From Stratiolaelaps scimitus (Eukaryota > Arthropoda > Arachnida > Mesostigmata > Laelapidae), in contig JABWDB010000007.1 of assembly GCA_019614645.1 (NCBI GenBank), forward strand, positions 2,728,001 through 2,792,000: a DNA stretch of 64,000 bases, in the 5' to 3' direction. A program made the position numbers and the translations under genes. Position 1 is the stretch's first letter. Each line of letters begins with the position of its first letter. Below the pieces are notes generated by a model that saw nothing but the letters and a program-made list of their open reading frames with translations, did not search any database and had not been told where the DNA came from. Below, piece by piece: positions 27,830 to 44,685 of this stretch.

Positions 27830-29217
27830 GGCTCTCGTAATAAACATATTTGTTTGGTCAGGCTACAGGCGAGCGAATGAGTCGCTCATCATTAATGTGC
27901 TCTGTAAATGAATGGGAACTCAATCATGTTTGACAACGATTCGCTTTGTCCTGTCTGACCACAGTGATTAGCAGGCGGAACGAGGCAGTCGAGTGCTTGC
28001 CCGTCTTGTGCTTGTCCGGCTTGGTGTAGTTACACCAACGGATAGATTCAGATATAGAGATTCACACTCATCTTAGTTAGATTCTATCGATGCGGGAAGG
28101 AGAGGGGGGTCAGATCTTTGTATCGTGGCGTAACCACCAATGGAACGATGCGACTTATCTTAAGGGTCGCTTTCTCCTCGCTGCAGACTAGGGCCAGCGA
28201 TGTTTAGGAAAATTCAACGGGTTAATATTGTCAACAATTGGGCTCGTGATTAATTACACGTTGGCCATCTACTTCATGCAGCATGGCATGTAGATATTTA
28301 GTGTTTTTGTTTATATTTAGCTTTTATTAAATGAATGCAAACGTCGCCAAACGATACGCCATCTCTAAAAGCTCATATAGGAATTATACTGTCAGATATC
28401 ATTTCCCAATGCACGTCGCAGATCCATTATCTGCAAGAATGCAAAGGGCGTGGTCCCCACGGCTAAGTGGTTATTTCCATTCCGTTTGTCGGCTTCCCAA
28501 TAGTTTCTGATCGTTATAGAATCGCAGACACGCTGTAGCCATATGAGTACCGTGGGTGAAGTGATTATTCATGGCTCTATCGGTTGTTTTGGGTGAGATC
28601 AGCATCAACAATCAGAATAAGTGTCGTAATGAAAGTGACGTCTATGACGTGTTGTGTACAGGACAACAACGACTTTGCTTATGATGAGATCACGATGAGC
28701 TTCCTAACGGAATCAATAAGATAAGCTAGATACGGTATACCGTACCGTCTGATATACAGATACTACTACTACTAATAATAATAATTATTATTATTACTAT
28801 TATAATGAGATGGTACTTCTAAAGGGGTAACATGCGGACAAATGCAACTGACAACTGACTAACGTGGTATTCTTAACCCCAATAACATAATGAGTATAAT
28901 CATAATTACAATAATAGTAATTCGCCAGGAACTGCAGCGCACCCGCACCGTTTATCCCCTTATATAATATTGTAACTGGAAATCCATCGAGACCAATGCC
29001 GTATTCGTGTCGGCAGCGGTAGCGCGATGTTGTTAGATGCCGATAGATAAACATATAAATCTACACAGACAGCCGGCCCTTTATGGTTGTTCAAGCAGGT
29101 TGTTCAGCTCATTGAACGCTGCCCGCTGCTGGCCTCTATCTGTCAGCTCCCACGACGAACTTCGAAGCGGTTCCCTGCTGTGGAAACAGCAGCAGCAACC
29201 ATGGCACAGTGTGAATG

Positions 29218-29269
<52 letters not shown>

Positions 29270-30585
29270 TTACGATACGGACACTGTTAAAACCTGTATA
29301 TCCCCTCGCCGACCTGGAATAGCCTGTACATGAGTTACTAGCTGGGTTCGTAGAGACAGCTCAAGCATGACAACTCGGGGGTCCAATTAAAAATGAATTT
29401 CACGACGCCGAGAGCACTAGACATTTTGGCATTGGCATCGTGGCGAGCCCGGTTATAAATAGCGGCACTGGATGAGTATGTATGTATTATTTCGCTGCAG
29501 TCGAGTTTGCCTTCGATTGATCCGTCACTTGTATCACTGCACAGCTGCTGTATCAATCAGTTGTATTGCTGTTTCGTTTGACGTTCACCCGATGAAATTT
29601 GATAATGACGATATTCTCATTTCGTCCTCGATTGTGATTATTATTATTATTATTATTATTTATCATTAATTATCATGTTATAATTATAAATCATCTGTGT
29701 GCTTCCGCTGTCGTTGCCCTCACGCGCTGTTATCCAATGTGTCTCGTCCAGGTACTCGTGTCGTCTATGAGCGCTCGTTTTTGCTGTCGCTTCAACAGTC
29801 GCCACTGTCGCGTACGCCGCCAACGCTACCAATCATACCAGGATGCACCGTGCCGAAGGTACGTTCCCCTCTACACCTACTCTAAGCATGCACCGTTACA
29901 TTGAGCGACGAGTTCGAGACTGCGTCGTTCAGAGATTGCTGTTATCATAGCGGAGTGGCCGTTCCGGCTGACTAGCTTGACAGCAGAGATCGTCCGACAA
30001 TTGTCTCCGACTCTGCAATGGAACACCAAACGACTTCCTCATAGCACCGAGGGCGAGTAGACCAGTGCTGGCCGGTGTCGGCACGAATGGAACAGTTGTC
30101 CTGAATTCCAGGACAATGCGTGTTCAGGAACACGACGACAGCATGTTGTAGGTCACACGGGGCTGTCTGAATATCTTGTGTTTCTACGCTTGTTGCAGTT
30201 GCTATGTTAGGGGCTGCCGATGCGGCGATGGATTCAAAGACGACTGATGACTCAGCCAGGATTTCAGGTCGTGACAGCACGAATGTAGAACAACATCTAC
30301 ACAATATATGATAGATGGTGTTTTGCGCAGTAGTCACGAACTTCCAGAAATAGTAATAAATATCAGCCAAAGAGAGCAAAACAGTAGCTGACTCAACAGG
30401 TGACCGAGCCTGCAATGATGCATTTGGCTTCGTCCTCGGCGTTTAGCCTGATTCGTTTATTGCGAGCGGCGCTTCTTCATTAAAATTTCTTAAGACAGAT
30501 TATATGCACAAGCACATGTTTACCGGTCGACTGTTATTACATTCAAGTGGGATAATATATCGTGTTTCTCTATTGTGCTTCGATA

Positions 30586-30619
<34 letters not shown>

Positions 30620-33600
30620 ATTATTTCTGTATCAGGCGGATGGGATATGTAATACTGAGAGAACCTAGTCCAAGATCCTCTATGCCGCATCGTGTAATCG
30701 CACAGGTAACCTAACTGATTCTATTGTACGCGTCTGCGACACGTTTCAGGGGGGCTCGCTGTCGGTGTCCCCGAAAAAGGAGTCGCATATCCTTCCAGCT
30801 CCAACGGCCGCCGCTGTGTCGAGTAAACCAGGTAAGATATGAGGGGGCTGTTTGATCTTTTTCACGATGATTGTAGCAGAAGACCGCTTGAAACATTTCA
30901 AAATAATTCGATCGTAATGTGTCATAGATGTAACTCAGAAACAAGAGCACAACTCGACACAATGGACCCAATGGTTCGGTGCAGTAGTTGGTACGCATTG
31001 CTCTACTGGCTGTATCGAATGTTTATTTACATTCGCGTCAGTCGAACCATAAATACCCCGTTGTACCGCCAAGGGCGAACGCTGGTTAACCGGCCAACTG
31101 ACTCATACTACTAAGGCTGTACCCAACGAGTTGGTGGTCGGCCACCGGATGAATAAGGTTGCGAGATGAAAAACGTCTCTTTGTCAGCCGAGACCCCACT
31201 GCTGCGAGGCCGCTCCAGGAAACGCTAATTACGAAAGCCTATGAAAGCGTTTTTGCGACTAGGGATGGCATTCAAAAGTGTCCCGAGCTAGTAGCCGAGC
31301 TTGACTCGTCACCGAGCAGCTGTTCTCATGAAACACTAAAAGCTGATATACCTTACAGCGTTGAATATGCGAGTTCGACTTGACAAAAAAACGAGCGTGA
31401 CAGCATCATAACCCACATATATATATATATATATATATATATAGGGAGAGAGAGAGAGAAGTACCGCGCTGTCAATTTACGTGCTGTCGGATCGTCAGTT
31501 AGAGCGGAGTCTAATCTCTGGCTTGTGCAATGATCGAAGGTAATGATGCGAGAGATTATATTTCTATTTTTTTTTCTAAGAGACTTAACCTATACGGAGG
31601 AATATCTGCGCACGTCGTTACTGTAACGGTGGAACGCCTTTGAACTGGGATCCTCTCACGGAACGCATATGACCGTGTATTGTAGCTGCTCGATACGATC
31701 GACGATGATCATTATTATTTACATGGTGGTATTTAATATCGTAGTCCTTATTGGGTGATGATGGTGTCTGGCTCCAGTACATATATATATATATATATAT
31801 ATATATGACAGTACACTCTAGACGAGTAGCTCAGCTATTTTACGGGAGCACAGCTGGTCAAATAGGCACGACTGTCGGCTCCGAGTGTCTGCTTAGCGCA
31901 TCTGCTAGTGGTATTTTTGGAACCCACGGATCGCAGTATCATAGCAGCATTACTACTGCTACTACTACAGGCTTACGTAATCCACTGTGCTGATTGCGAA
32001 TCCCAGTTCGCCAGAAGAGGAACGCCCAGCCGAGCCGGATTAAAAGACTCATTCGACACAACAAGACCTATCCTGGAGGGACGACAGCCTAGATTCAGGC
32101 ATTAGCGACAAATCGACATTGGCATACATAATCGTATAATTATGAAAGCAATCCTGCGCCGACCACAAATGCGGCCGCCGCACAAAGCAGGGATATTTCT
32201 CATGCGGCATCTCTGCATCGATGACCCGCCGTCGTCGCCGCTCATTGGTGAACTCGCATCGCGCTGCGCTTATTTCATATCGGAGTCACCCTTCTCAGAC
32301 GTCTATACCACATGCGCTGTGGGCCCGCGCACGCGCTGCTCAAGCTGACCATGCGGATGAGAGCGTGTCGGTGATTCAGCCTTGTGTTCATTCCCTTCCA
32401 GTTGTTGGTGTCGCCGTCGTTATTATTGTTGCTGCCGCTCTCGACACAGGCTGTTCTGTCCTCTGTGGCGCCGGCCAGCGGCGACACGGGCGGGCGGGCT
32501 GGCTCGTTGCCGCGCTTACTCGCCATCCTTCAAAGCGGCTGTGGCTGATGAAACTTACGGAAACTTCTCTGTCGAAATAGCTCGTTCAAAACATTCACAG
32601 CTCGCTGTGTCGCACTCACAGCAGTATTACTCATGAGTCACCGGCTCAGGGGGGGACCGCCGTCCAGTCCGCAGCAACAGCAGCAGCAGCAACCAACGCC
32701 AGATGGGCCAACCGATCAGCCGATTGGTGGAGTCGCCCCGTCCGGAACACGCTGCCCTCTGTGCCACAGTGCAGATCTGTACGTACGTATGTGTGTGTGT
32801 GGTGTATATGCGCTTGTGGGTGGGTGGATAGCTGATTGTGTTGGCGTCGGTGTGACTCACGTGGCCACACGTGGCCACACGATCGAGCATTAGCAGAAAC
32901 ATCGAGGACGTCGAGACGACATCCCCTGCGCCGTAGCCTGACTCTGCCTTGTTCTGCCTTAAGCGGTTCCACTATATCCCATCATACGATATCCCCCTAT
33001 CCTGCCATTCCTAGCCCTACGTCGGAAAGTTCGCCGCAGACGACGCCTGTAGTCCCTGTCATGCTGGTGCTCCTGCTAACGATGATATCTTTCGTGCTGA
33101 GATCTACTACGGCGGCAGTGGTAGCTGGCAGTCATAGTGGCAGTCAAACTGGTCGCTGTCGCTGCTGTTGACGGCGGTGACGGCTGCCGGTAAATAGAGT
33201 ACTCGCCTAACACGCGAGTGGACTAGAGGTGGGCGCTCGATTTCAGCGACAACACTCATCACGGACGGGACGGCGGTCGTCGTTATCGCCTTCCAGGCGT
33301 TTTTCCCCGTTGCGGTCATTGCCGCTTCGGTCGAGGCGGTAGCAGCAACAGCAGCAGCAGCTCGGTCTTGTTACCGCGACACCTGAGCGTGGCTCTGCGC
33401 AACGACCCATGTTCGTGCCGACGGAGCATCGAACTGTTGTGGAGATACCCGCAGCAACGCCGTACTCTCAGGCGATGGAGACCGCGATAACGGCTGACTG
33501 ATGACACGTCCACGGCTGTTGGTGAATACCGATCTATTGAGGAGACAGCTCAGTGCAAGTCTCAGAGTCGACATGGACAAAGAACGAATGCTCTAGATAA

Positions 33601-35226
33601 CGATAGAATGGATAGCGACAGTGGAAGTTCGAAGGGAAAGCTTTTTCCTTTTGATGAGGAAGAATGCTCATGCGGACTGGGCTTCATATGTCAGGCATCT
33701 GCCTGAGAGGGAAACGCTTAGTGGACGACATCGCTACTAAATTCGGATTCGAAGGAGAATTCGCTGCAGGTCTCCAGCACCAGTTGGCATAGGTCATTCA
33801 ATTATTTTCTCAAAGTATTCCTCTGCTCGAGCACTGTTCGCGCGACAATACAGATAATGTCGAGTGGGCCAGTCCGCTAGAGCAGGAACGTATGGAATAG
33901 GCAGTCGCAACAACGCACGAACATCTCGCAATGAATATAAGTATTATTAATTACTACAACAGGTCGAAATTCCTCGATTATTCATAGCGTCCCCGTCTCC
34001 CCGCCCCAGTTAAGCCGGAAATGCCAGAGATGGCGGCAGCGACGCCCGTCGTCGTGTAAGCAACAGCCTGAGAGAGCGAGATGGGCAAAAGCTTTTTTGC
34101 TTTGCACGGTTGCAATCGGCGCCATCGACAGCCACACTTCAGGACCCGTGGGAACTTTCGAACCCAGCGAGCGGTTGTATCCCTACACTATGGGTGGGCT
34201 TGCGTACAAGGACACTATAGGGGGCAGAGAGAGAGAGAGAGAGAGAGAAAGCTTATGGCAAACGTGTATAGAGTAATTGCATGCACAGCATTTTGGTGAA
34301 GAGATCGATTTGGCATATATTTCTAATCTAAGAGATGGGCTTAGCGTGACGCGCTTAGAAACAGCTCCCCTTCTAAACGAATCGGATTTGTGTAATCTTG
34401 AATACACGTTTATGAATCCACCTGGCCTATGTGTTCATGCTGACGGAAGTTCTATTGGGTAAATGTACGAGTATAATATAAGCGGCCCATGATTCCCGTT
34501 GACTACGAATATATATATATATTTGTATATTACGCAACATGATGGCTGCCGTGGTATCCGGTCGAAACACTTGTGCGACAAGGGCACGACACGGGCGCCT
34601 TTGCTAAAACGCACATGTGCATCTAAGCGCGCTACAAGCGTTGTGGAAAATCGGTCCCGAGCCTTCGGAGCCGCTGCAAAACCTGAATGTTTCAATTGCT
34701 CATTAAGCTATGAATCTTTCACCATCGTGCCAATATGCGCTAACCGAAAGAACAACGCGTTGGGAGGGGGCACTGTCCCAATTTGCAACAGCTTTTTTTT
34801 TAGAGGAGGACATTTTTTTCAAACGCGCGGACACCACCAGAGACGTTCCAATCTTCTTGGAAGTGGGCTGATCCAGTGCAGGGGAGTTGACGTGGATGAC
34901 AAAACGCCTCTGTAATTTCCAACAGCATACTCATTTCCTATTTTTTAGCCAAACGAGGTGCAATCAACCTTTTTACTTTTTTTTTACAACCTTTTTACTT
35001 TTTTTTTACAACCTTTTTACTTTTTTTTACCGAGAACTTAAGCATATGTATGTATATTGGAGTTCCGAGAATAAACATTTGATTATGATATGATATATGA
35101 TATCGTTCATTATTGTTTTAGCCTATCTTGATCTCGTATCGGCAGTATGACTTAACAATGCTATTCAATTGTTGCTCTGAATTTCCAGCCGTTCCAGAGG
35201 ACGAGCAGTTCGCTATGGATATCTGA
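12172..35226 (+). CDS. 4E-BP: eIF4E-binding protein (4E-BP/Thor), complete, four exons
   Basis: 4E-BPs repress cap-dependent translation by occupying the eIF4G site on eIF4E; TORC1 phosphorylation releases them. The exons are 12172-12289, 29752-29858, 30750-30831 and 35189-35226. All are bounded by GT-AG and phase-matched, giving 114 residues, close to the 117-118 usual in the family. Every hallmark is visible: the two priming sites in SQTPGG and TTPGG (Thr28, Thr37), the eIF4E-binding motif YERSFLL (Tyr45 to Leu51), SP and TP sites in [10 protein letters not shown] (Ser56, Thr61), and the C-terminal TOS motif FAMDI (110-114) that docks raptor. The N-terminal RAIP-like motif is diverged (TIPIRR). 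The start is the first ATG after an in-frame TGA at 12148; a second ATG at codon 6 is possible. Intron 1 is 17.5 kb and the last exon encodes only the tail with the TOS motif. Confidence 0.96.
13641..13700. repeat. (GA)n microsatellite
   Basis: A nearly pure GA dinucleotide run within 4E-BP intron 1. It makes long Arg-Glu and Ser-Leu pseudo-frames on the two strands. Confidence 0.95.
13929..13964. repeat. (GCC)n triplet array
   Basis: About eleven consecutive GCC triplets in intron 1 of 4E-BP, one of the purest GC-rich runs in the window. It reads as polyalanine in one frame. Confidence 0.93.
14827..14937. repeat. Paired (TA)n microsatellites
   Basis: Two TA runs (about 14828-14855 and 14898-14933) are separated by some 40 bases of unique sequence. 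Confidence 0.93.
16864..17095. repeat. Large (TA)n/TATG microsatellite block
   Basis: About 230 bases of almost pure alternating TA with periodic GTATATATAATATA interruptions, ending in ATGT repeats. It is the longest simple repeat in the window. The sequence is self-complementary throughout, so it can form hairpins or cruciforms, and its true length may be misassembled. Confidence 0.96.
18683..18740. repeat. (TA)n microsatellite
   Basis: A pure TA run with a short ACATATGTATA end in 4E-BP intron 1. Confidence 0.94.
20681..20980 (-). CDS. Unrecognised open frame with one membrane segment
   Basis: I do not recognise this frame. The minus strand reads open for about 98 codons with balanced codon use unlike the repeat DNA around it, ending at TAG (20681-20683). 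Near the C-terminus is one hydrophobic stretch ([19 protein letters not shown]) followed by a basic segment (RKAKSKGK), the pattern of a single-pass membrane protein. No ATG begins the frame: the first in-frame ATG is well inside, so it would need an upstream exon. Nearby minus-strand frames at 21043-21240 and 20179-20430 also look somewhat coding, but I found no clean splice joints linking them. It may be a gene nested antisense in 4E-BP intron 1, a pseudogene, or chance. Confidence 0.25.
   Translation of the reverse strand, partial: PVIASNGTDLEKENIEWQGHQDLPLSMFKTRAGSRPGDRYYLFNCIGEISPCNRTPSIRDIVTVGYVVASWLGGLTIWLRKAKSKGKPSHDTLPLSMSD
29219..29267. repeat. (TA)n microsatellite before 4E-BP exon 2
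   Basis: A pure TA run about 490 bases upstream of the second 4E-BP exon. Confidence 0.94.
29859..30749. other. Intron 2 of 4E-BP
   Basis: An 891-base intron between two phase-matched exons. It contains a (TA)n at about 30588-30616. The antisense strand is open for 147 codons at 29972-30415, but I recognise nothing in it. Confidence 0.85.
34802..34865. repeat. Dispersed repeat A, copy 1
   Basis: A T-rich stretch is followed by CGCGGACACCACCAGAGACG, TTCCAATC and TGGAAG. A close copy in the same orientation occurs at 43029-43095 with only scattered differences. Unclassified; the element borders cannot be set from two copies. Confidence 0.7.
34965..35030. repeat. Tandem repeat, three 22-base units
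   Basis: The unit CAACCTTTTTAC plus a T run and final A starts at 34965, 34987 and 35009. The three copies are nearly identical. It lies about 160 bases before the last 4E-BP exon and is pyrimidine-rich on the sense strand. Confidence 0.9.
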
Positions 35227-37161
35227 TCTGGTCTACGAGTCCAATCTCCGTAGGCGCATCACAGCAGGCTGGATGATTTGGCCGTGCTAAAAACCGCTCG
35301 ACTTTCCAGAAAAGAACAGAAAAAAATCACATGAATGAAACGATATTCGAATAATGAATATATATGATATATTGAATAATGAATATACAATATCTGCAAG
35401 AAATGACATATGAATTAGCAGAGCTAACACGATAAAGCGACAAGAAAACAAACTTCGACAGGAGACATCAATGGTGGAAAAACAACGATAAGTTTGGTTG
35501 TGTTCGCCTTGATTCTTCCTTGATCCACAGTTGTTAGCGTACGTCCAGCTGACAAGGAGAACTCATCGGAAAAAGTACAAACCCAATAATTTTTTGATGA
35601 ACAATGGATATATAGATATATATATATATACGAATTATATAACCAATATGCCAACCTAGCGTACACCCGCTTAGACTCTATCCCCGTTTCGATCACTATA
35701 AACAAATAATTAACACACAAACGCCCGCCAAAACATGTCCTTACACACACACACACACAGAGAGACAGGCACCATTGTAATGGTACGCACTAGTTGGTGT
35801 CATTATTATGATATTCCACATATGCCGGTGATGTTTTCTTTTTTCTTTCATATATGCCGGCTCAAGTCGACACGATAATAAGACTAACCATAGTAAGTAA
35901 TAGTAATGAAATGATGACAATCTAGAGATAACAAAGTAATTAGTGAGAAAATAGCACTAGATGAAAGCAAGACAAATCGATAAGTACAATAGATAGATTC
36001 GCTCCGTAAAAAGCGCCTGCGCGCGTCAACAGTGTAAGGTAAAACAACGCCACATATCACACCTATCGTTGTATAGATCGATATCAATATGCCGAAGCAT
36101 TATAATTAAGCAAGTACGAAGAGACTACCACCCTCCTCGGGCATTCGACATTGGCTAACACTGACAGGAAGGAGTTGTCCTGTTCGGACAGATGCAGAGT
36201 GTCTTTCTTCCCATTTTTTATTGCTATATATGGTACTCTTTTTGTTCCCTTGTTATTGCTCCTTAAAATCAAATATTATTACTAGTACTACTGCTACTGC
36301 ACAAGACGAAATGCGCAAACCGGCAGATGAATAGCAGCCGAGCTGAATTCAGTACGAGTCTAGTGTTTGGCTAGGCCGGTTGCACTTCCGAACTCTATTA
36401 TCTTTATATATGAATGTGTGTGTGTGCGTGTTTTTTTTTTTTTGTAAGTGAAAAAAACCCCCACGAAATAGATACATAAATACATACACCTAATAATTCA
36501 CAAGGGTAGGAACGGACTTGTCTCGTAACCCTTGGTGAAATCCACACAAACAGACGCCATTTTAGGTTGGGAGTCATATAGATGCATACACAGCGTGAAG
36601 TTGTACTTATCAGAAATAATGATCGAATACACAGATTTGTCCAAAAAAAAAACAAAACAATCGCGTTTTGCTCAAACGCGACGAGAATCGTAGCTCATCT
36701 TCTGAGTAACACCACAAGTCTGGTAATAGTCTGCCAGCGCCCCCCCCCCCCCCCGGTAAAGCCTAAATCATCGAAACAAATGAAGTTATTCGTCAGATTT
36801 GAACCAGGTACATCGGCATCGGTGAAAAATGCAATGCAGCCAGCCACGTTCACGTTGCCGAAACAAAATTAAAAAAATACCTCAAAACCTAACCTAGATA
36901 GCAATTTGTATATAAACCGACAGGCATAACTGAATAGCAAAAAAAAAAAGTATGAATGAGTGAAGTGAAATCTGTTCATTAATTCATAGTTTATTGCAAG
37001 CGGTTCTATTTAGCGCTTTTTTTCCATTTGTTTTTCAACAGGGAGCTGAAGTTGTTGATGTTGACCAGTAGCTTATAAGCTGACACCGACGATATGAGCG
37101 GCAATATAACAGGACAGAAACCAAGCTAGAGCTAGAAAGATGATGATAGAGGAAAGAGAGG

Positions 37162-37216
<55 letters not shown>

Positions 37217-37919
37217 TGAAACAAACGCAACCAGAGATGAATTTTCATTTTTGTAAATAAAGTGATGTTGAAAAAACTGTACAATTTTGATGAACCATCG
37301 TGTTTTTACTCGGAAGGGGATATCTTGATGAACTTGAACACGTCGCAATGAACATGCGACGAAGTGAATAGATATCGCCCAAAAATGACAGAGAAAGTTT
37401 AAGGGTATCGGGTGTACTCGCTGCGAGGTCGAGGTCGAACATAGGGCAGCCTAAGGGCAGGGGCGGGAAATTACGCTGAGGTCATGCAAGGAGATGAACC
37501 CTTGAATACGAACAGGACCAGAGCCTTTTTTTTTCCTTTGGGAACGAACGTGGATTCGTACTGAGGGAATATCCCCTCTGGGAGCGTTCCGAGCCACCTC
37601 GTAGGTCATTGGTGTGAACACTCTTCACAAATGCTTTTGGAGAGCATCGCCACAGGAGGCAATTGCCACGTACTCGTATGATGAATGATAAGTGCACTTG
37701 ATTGAAGAGAATCTCGACACGCTACGTGTCTTGTTATATATAATAGGTTAATGTGGAATATATTTTGGCATTATAGAGGCACGAAGGGCAGGCAGTAGGC
37801 TTACATTAGTAGGTAAAATCCGGCATTTTTCGTTACGGAAAAATATCGTTTTATTCCGAAAAATGCACAGTGTTATTCCATCGTGATGTCGGAGTATTCT
37901 ATAAATTTCCTATTTTAGG
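35227..37919. other. 3' flank of 4E-BP
   Basis: No gene is recognised. The 4E-BP 3' UTR starts here; the first plus-strand AATAAA I see is at 37256-37261, about 2 kb downstream, so the polyadenylation site is unclear. The stretch also holds a CA run (35741-35759), a TG run (36414-36430), a 14-base C run near 36741-36754 and a (GA)n at 37151-37216. Confidence 0.6.
37151..37216. repeat. (GA)n microsatellite
   Basis: A long pure AG/GA run after a GGGAGGGAG lead-in, between 4E-BP and SEC23. Confidence 0.95.
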
Positions 37920-38126
37920 AAATGCGTTCGGATTCATGGGAGTCAGAATGAAGTCACCGGACGAGGTCAATCGGAGCCGACGACGCTATGAAGCGCTCAA
38001 ACGATTATACCTGACAGAAGTGGATGCACCACTCACCGTGGTGCATCACACGCATGACAACCCCCGCGACCGTCCCCCCACACCCTGCGGTTGCTGTAGC
38101 AGCAGCTGGATGATGCTACCCAATAG
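37920..38126 (+). CDS. Possible isolated exon, unrecognised
   Basis: A pyrimidine-rich tract ending TTTTAG at 37919 opens a plus-strand stretch of about 69 codons that ends at a potential donor (AATAG|GTCATT). The codons have a G/C-rich third position, unlike the flanks, and the peptide is charged and protein-like in its first half (SPDEVNRSRRRYEALKRLYL). I know no family with it and no partner exon is visible. It could belong to an unannotated transcript between 4E-BP and SEC23, or be chance. Confidence 0.2.
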
Positions 38127-38271
38127 GTCATTGTTATGCAATTTCATAAACTTCTCGAAATTGAAATTGATCATCTAGTCGAAAGACGACTCGAGTCAAG
38201 TATTCGTATTTTTCTATCAGTACCATCAATTGATCTATCTATAATCCGTATACTTATGTCTATATTCAATC

Positions 38272-38277
38272 TTTATT
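38272..38277 (-). promoter_or_regulatory. Candidate SEC23 polyadenylation signal
   Basis: AATAAA on the minus strand, about 550 bases after the SEC23 stop codon. It is the first such hexamer I see downstream, but the motif is common in AT-rich DNA. Confidence 0.35.
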
Positions 38278-38828
38278 ATCTGTAGGTTATGATAATAACA
38301 AGCGACAAAAAAAGACACTACTTCACTTAATTTGATAAAAATGTATTCCTCAAAAACCGCCAGTTCCTCATCACCATATCACCCACCAACAATTCGCGTA
38401 GGGCTTCGTCGATTTTAGCAAGGGCCCACGCTTATTTTGCTGGTTGAAATGTAATTTAATAACGATTTAATGTTTATGTATTGTATGTGTGTATGTGTGT
38501 TGGGTGTGAGTGGTCTTTGCAATTTGACACATGTATATTACTATATTCTCAATACGTACTTCGATCAATGCTAAACGCTGTTTGGAGCGCGCTAATCTAG
38601 TGTGTAATAATTTGATTGAAGCGTGTTGTCGCTTTCGTAGTTCCTACCGGGATGACGTTCAGACGTACACCCCGGCTGGTGATGCCTTGAAATGTGTTTC
38701 GGGGGTCCGAATAAGAGCGTAAAATTTCTCTGCCATAATCGTTATTAAATCCAATTGTCCAAAAATCTTCGATGGACGACTAGCCGGATGAGTCCGCGCA
38801 CGCCGCGAACACGGGTCGACGGGAGGTA

Positions 38829-44439
<5,611 letters not shown>

Positions 44440-44604
44440 ATGCATTTAGTCGCTCGTGGCCGTTGTTCGGGTACCAGGACATTGCTTCGTGCTGCTGTCG
44501 TGGTTGGCCATCGAGGGGCGGCGAGTGTCACGCAAAAAAATGAACAAGACTTTAGGAAGCTTAAAGACGAATGGTGGACCCCTCGAGGCGAATTTGAGGT
44601 ACGC

Positions 44605-44685
<81 letters not shown>

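Larger units (their letters stand above)
12290..29751. other. Intron 1 of 4E-BP (17.5 kb)
   Basis: This is mostly simple-sequence and anonymous DNA. Triplet runs dominate 13.1-16.6, 18.8-20.0 and 21.4-26.0 kb; (TA)n blocks lie at 14.83-14.94, 15.96-15.98, 16.86-17.09, 17.64-17.67, 18.68-18.74, 19.12-19.14, 20.51-20.52, 27.80-27.83 and 29.22-29.27 kb. GA/CT runs lie at 13.64-13.70, 19.15-19.17, 19.30-19.32 and 25.46-25.48 kb, and a homopolymer T at 22.86-22.87 kb. The only non-repeat open frames that look coding are on the minus strand near 20.2-21.2 kb (separate entry). Such a long first intron may carry enhancers, but I cannot point to any. Confidence 0.75.
30832..35188. other. Intron 3 of 4E-BP
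   Basis: A 4.36 kb intron that starts GTAAGA and ends TTTCCAG. It holds (TA)n blocks (31417-31442, 31781-31806), GA runs (31444-31460, 34228-34250), CAG and CTG runs (32660-32695, 33340-33360), a short tandem of GTGGCCACAC (about 32859-32880), the dispersed repeat at 34802-34865 and a 22-base tandem repeat at 34965-35030. I see no convincing internal gene. Confidence 0.8.

Noticed and set aside
29972..30415. A 147-codon minus-strand frame in 4E-BP intron 2
   Set aside because: It is open but has no clear third-position bias, no recognised motif and no conserved block. Chance is the simplest reading, though it is not of repeat origin.
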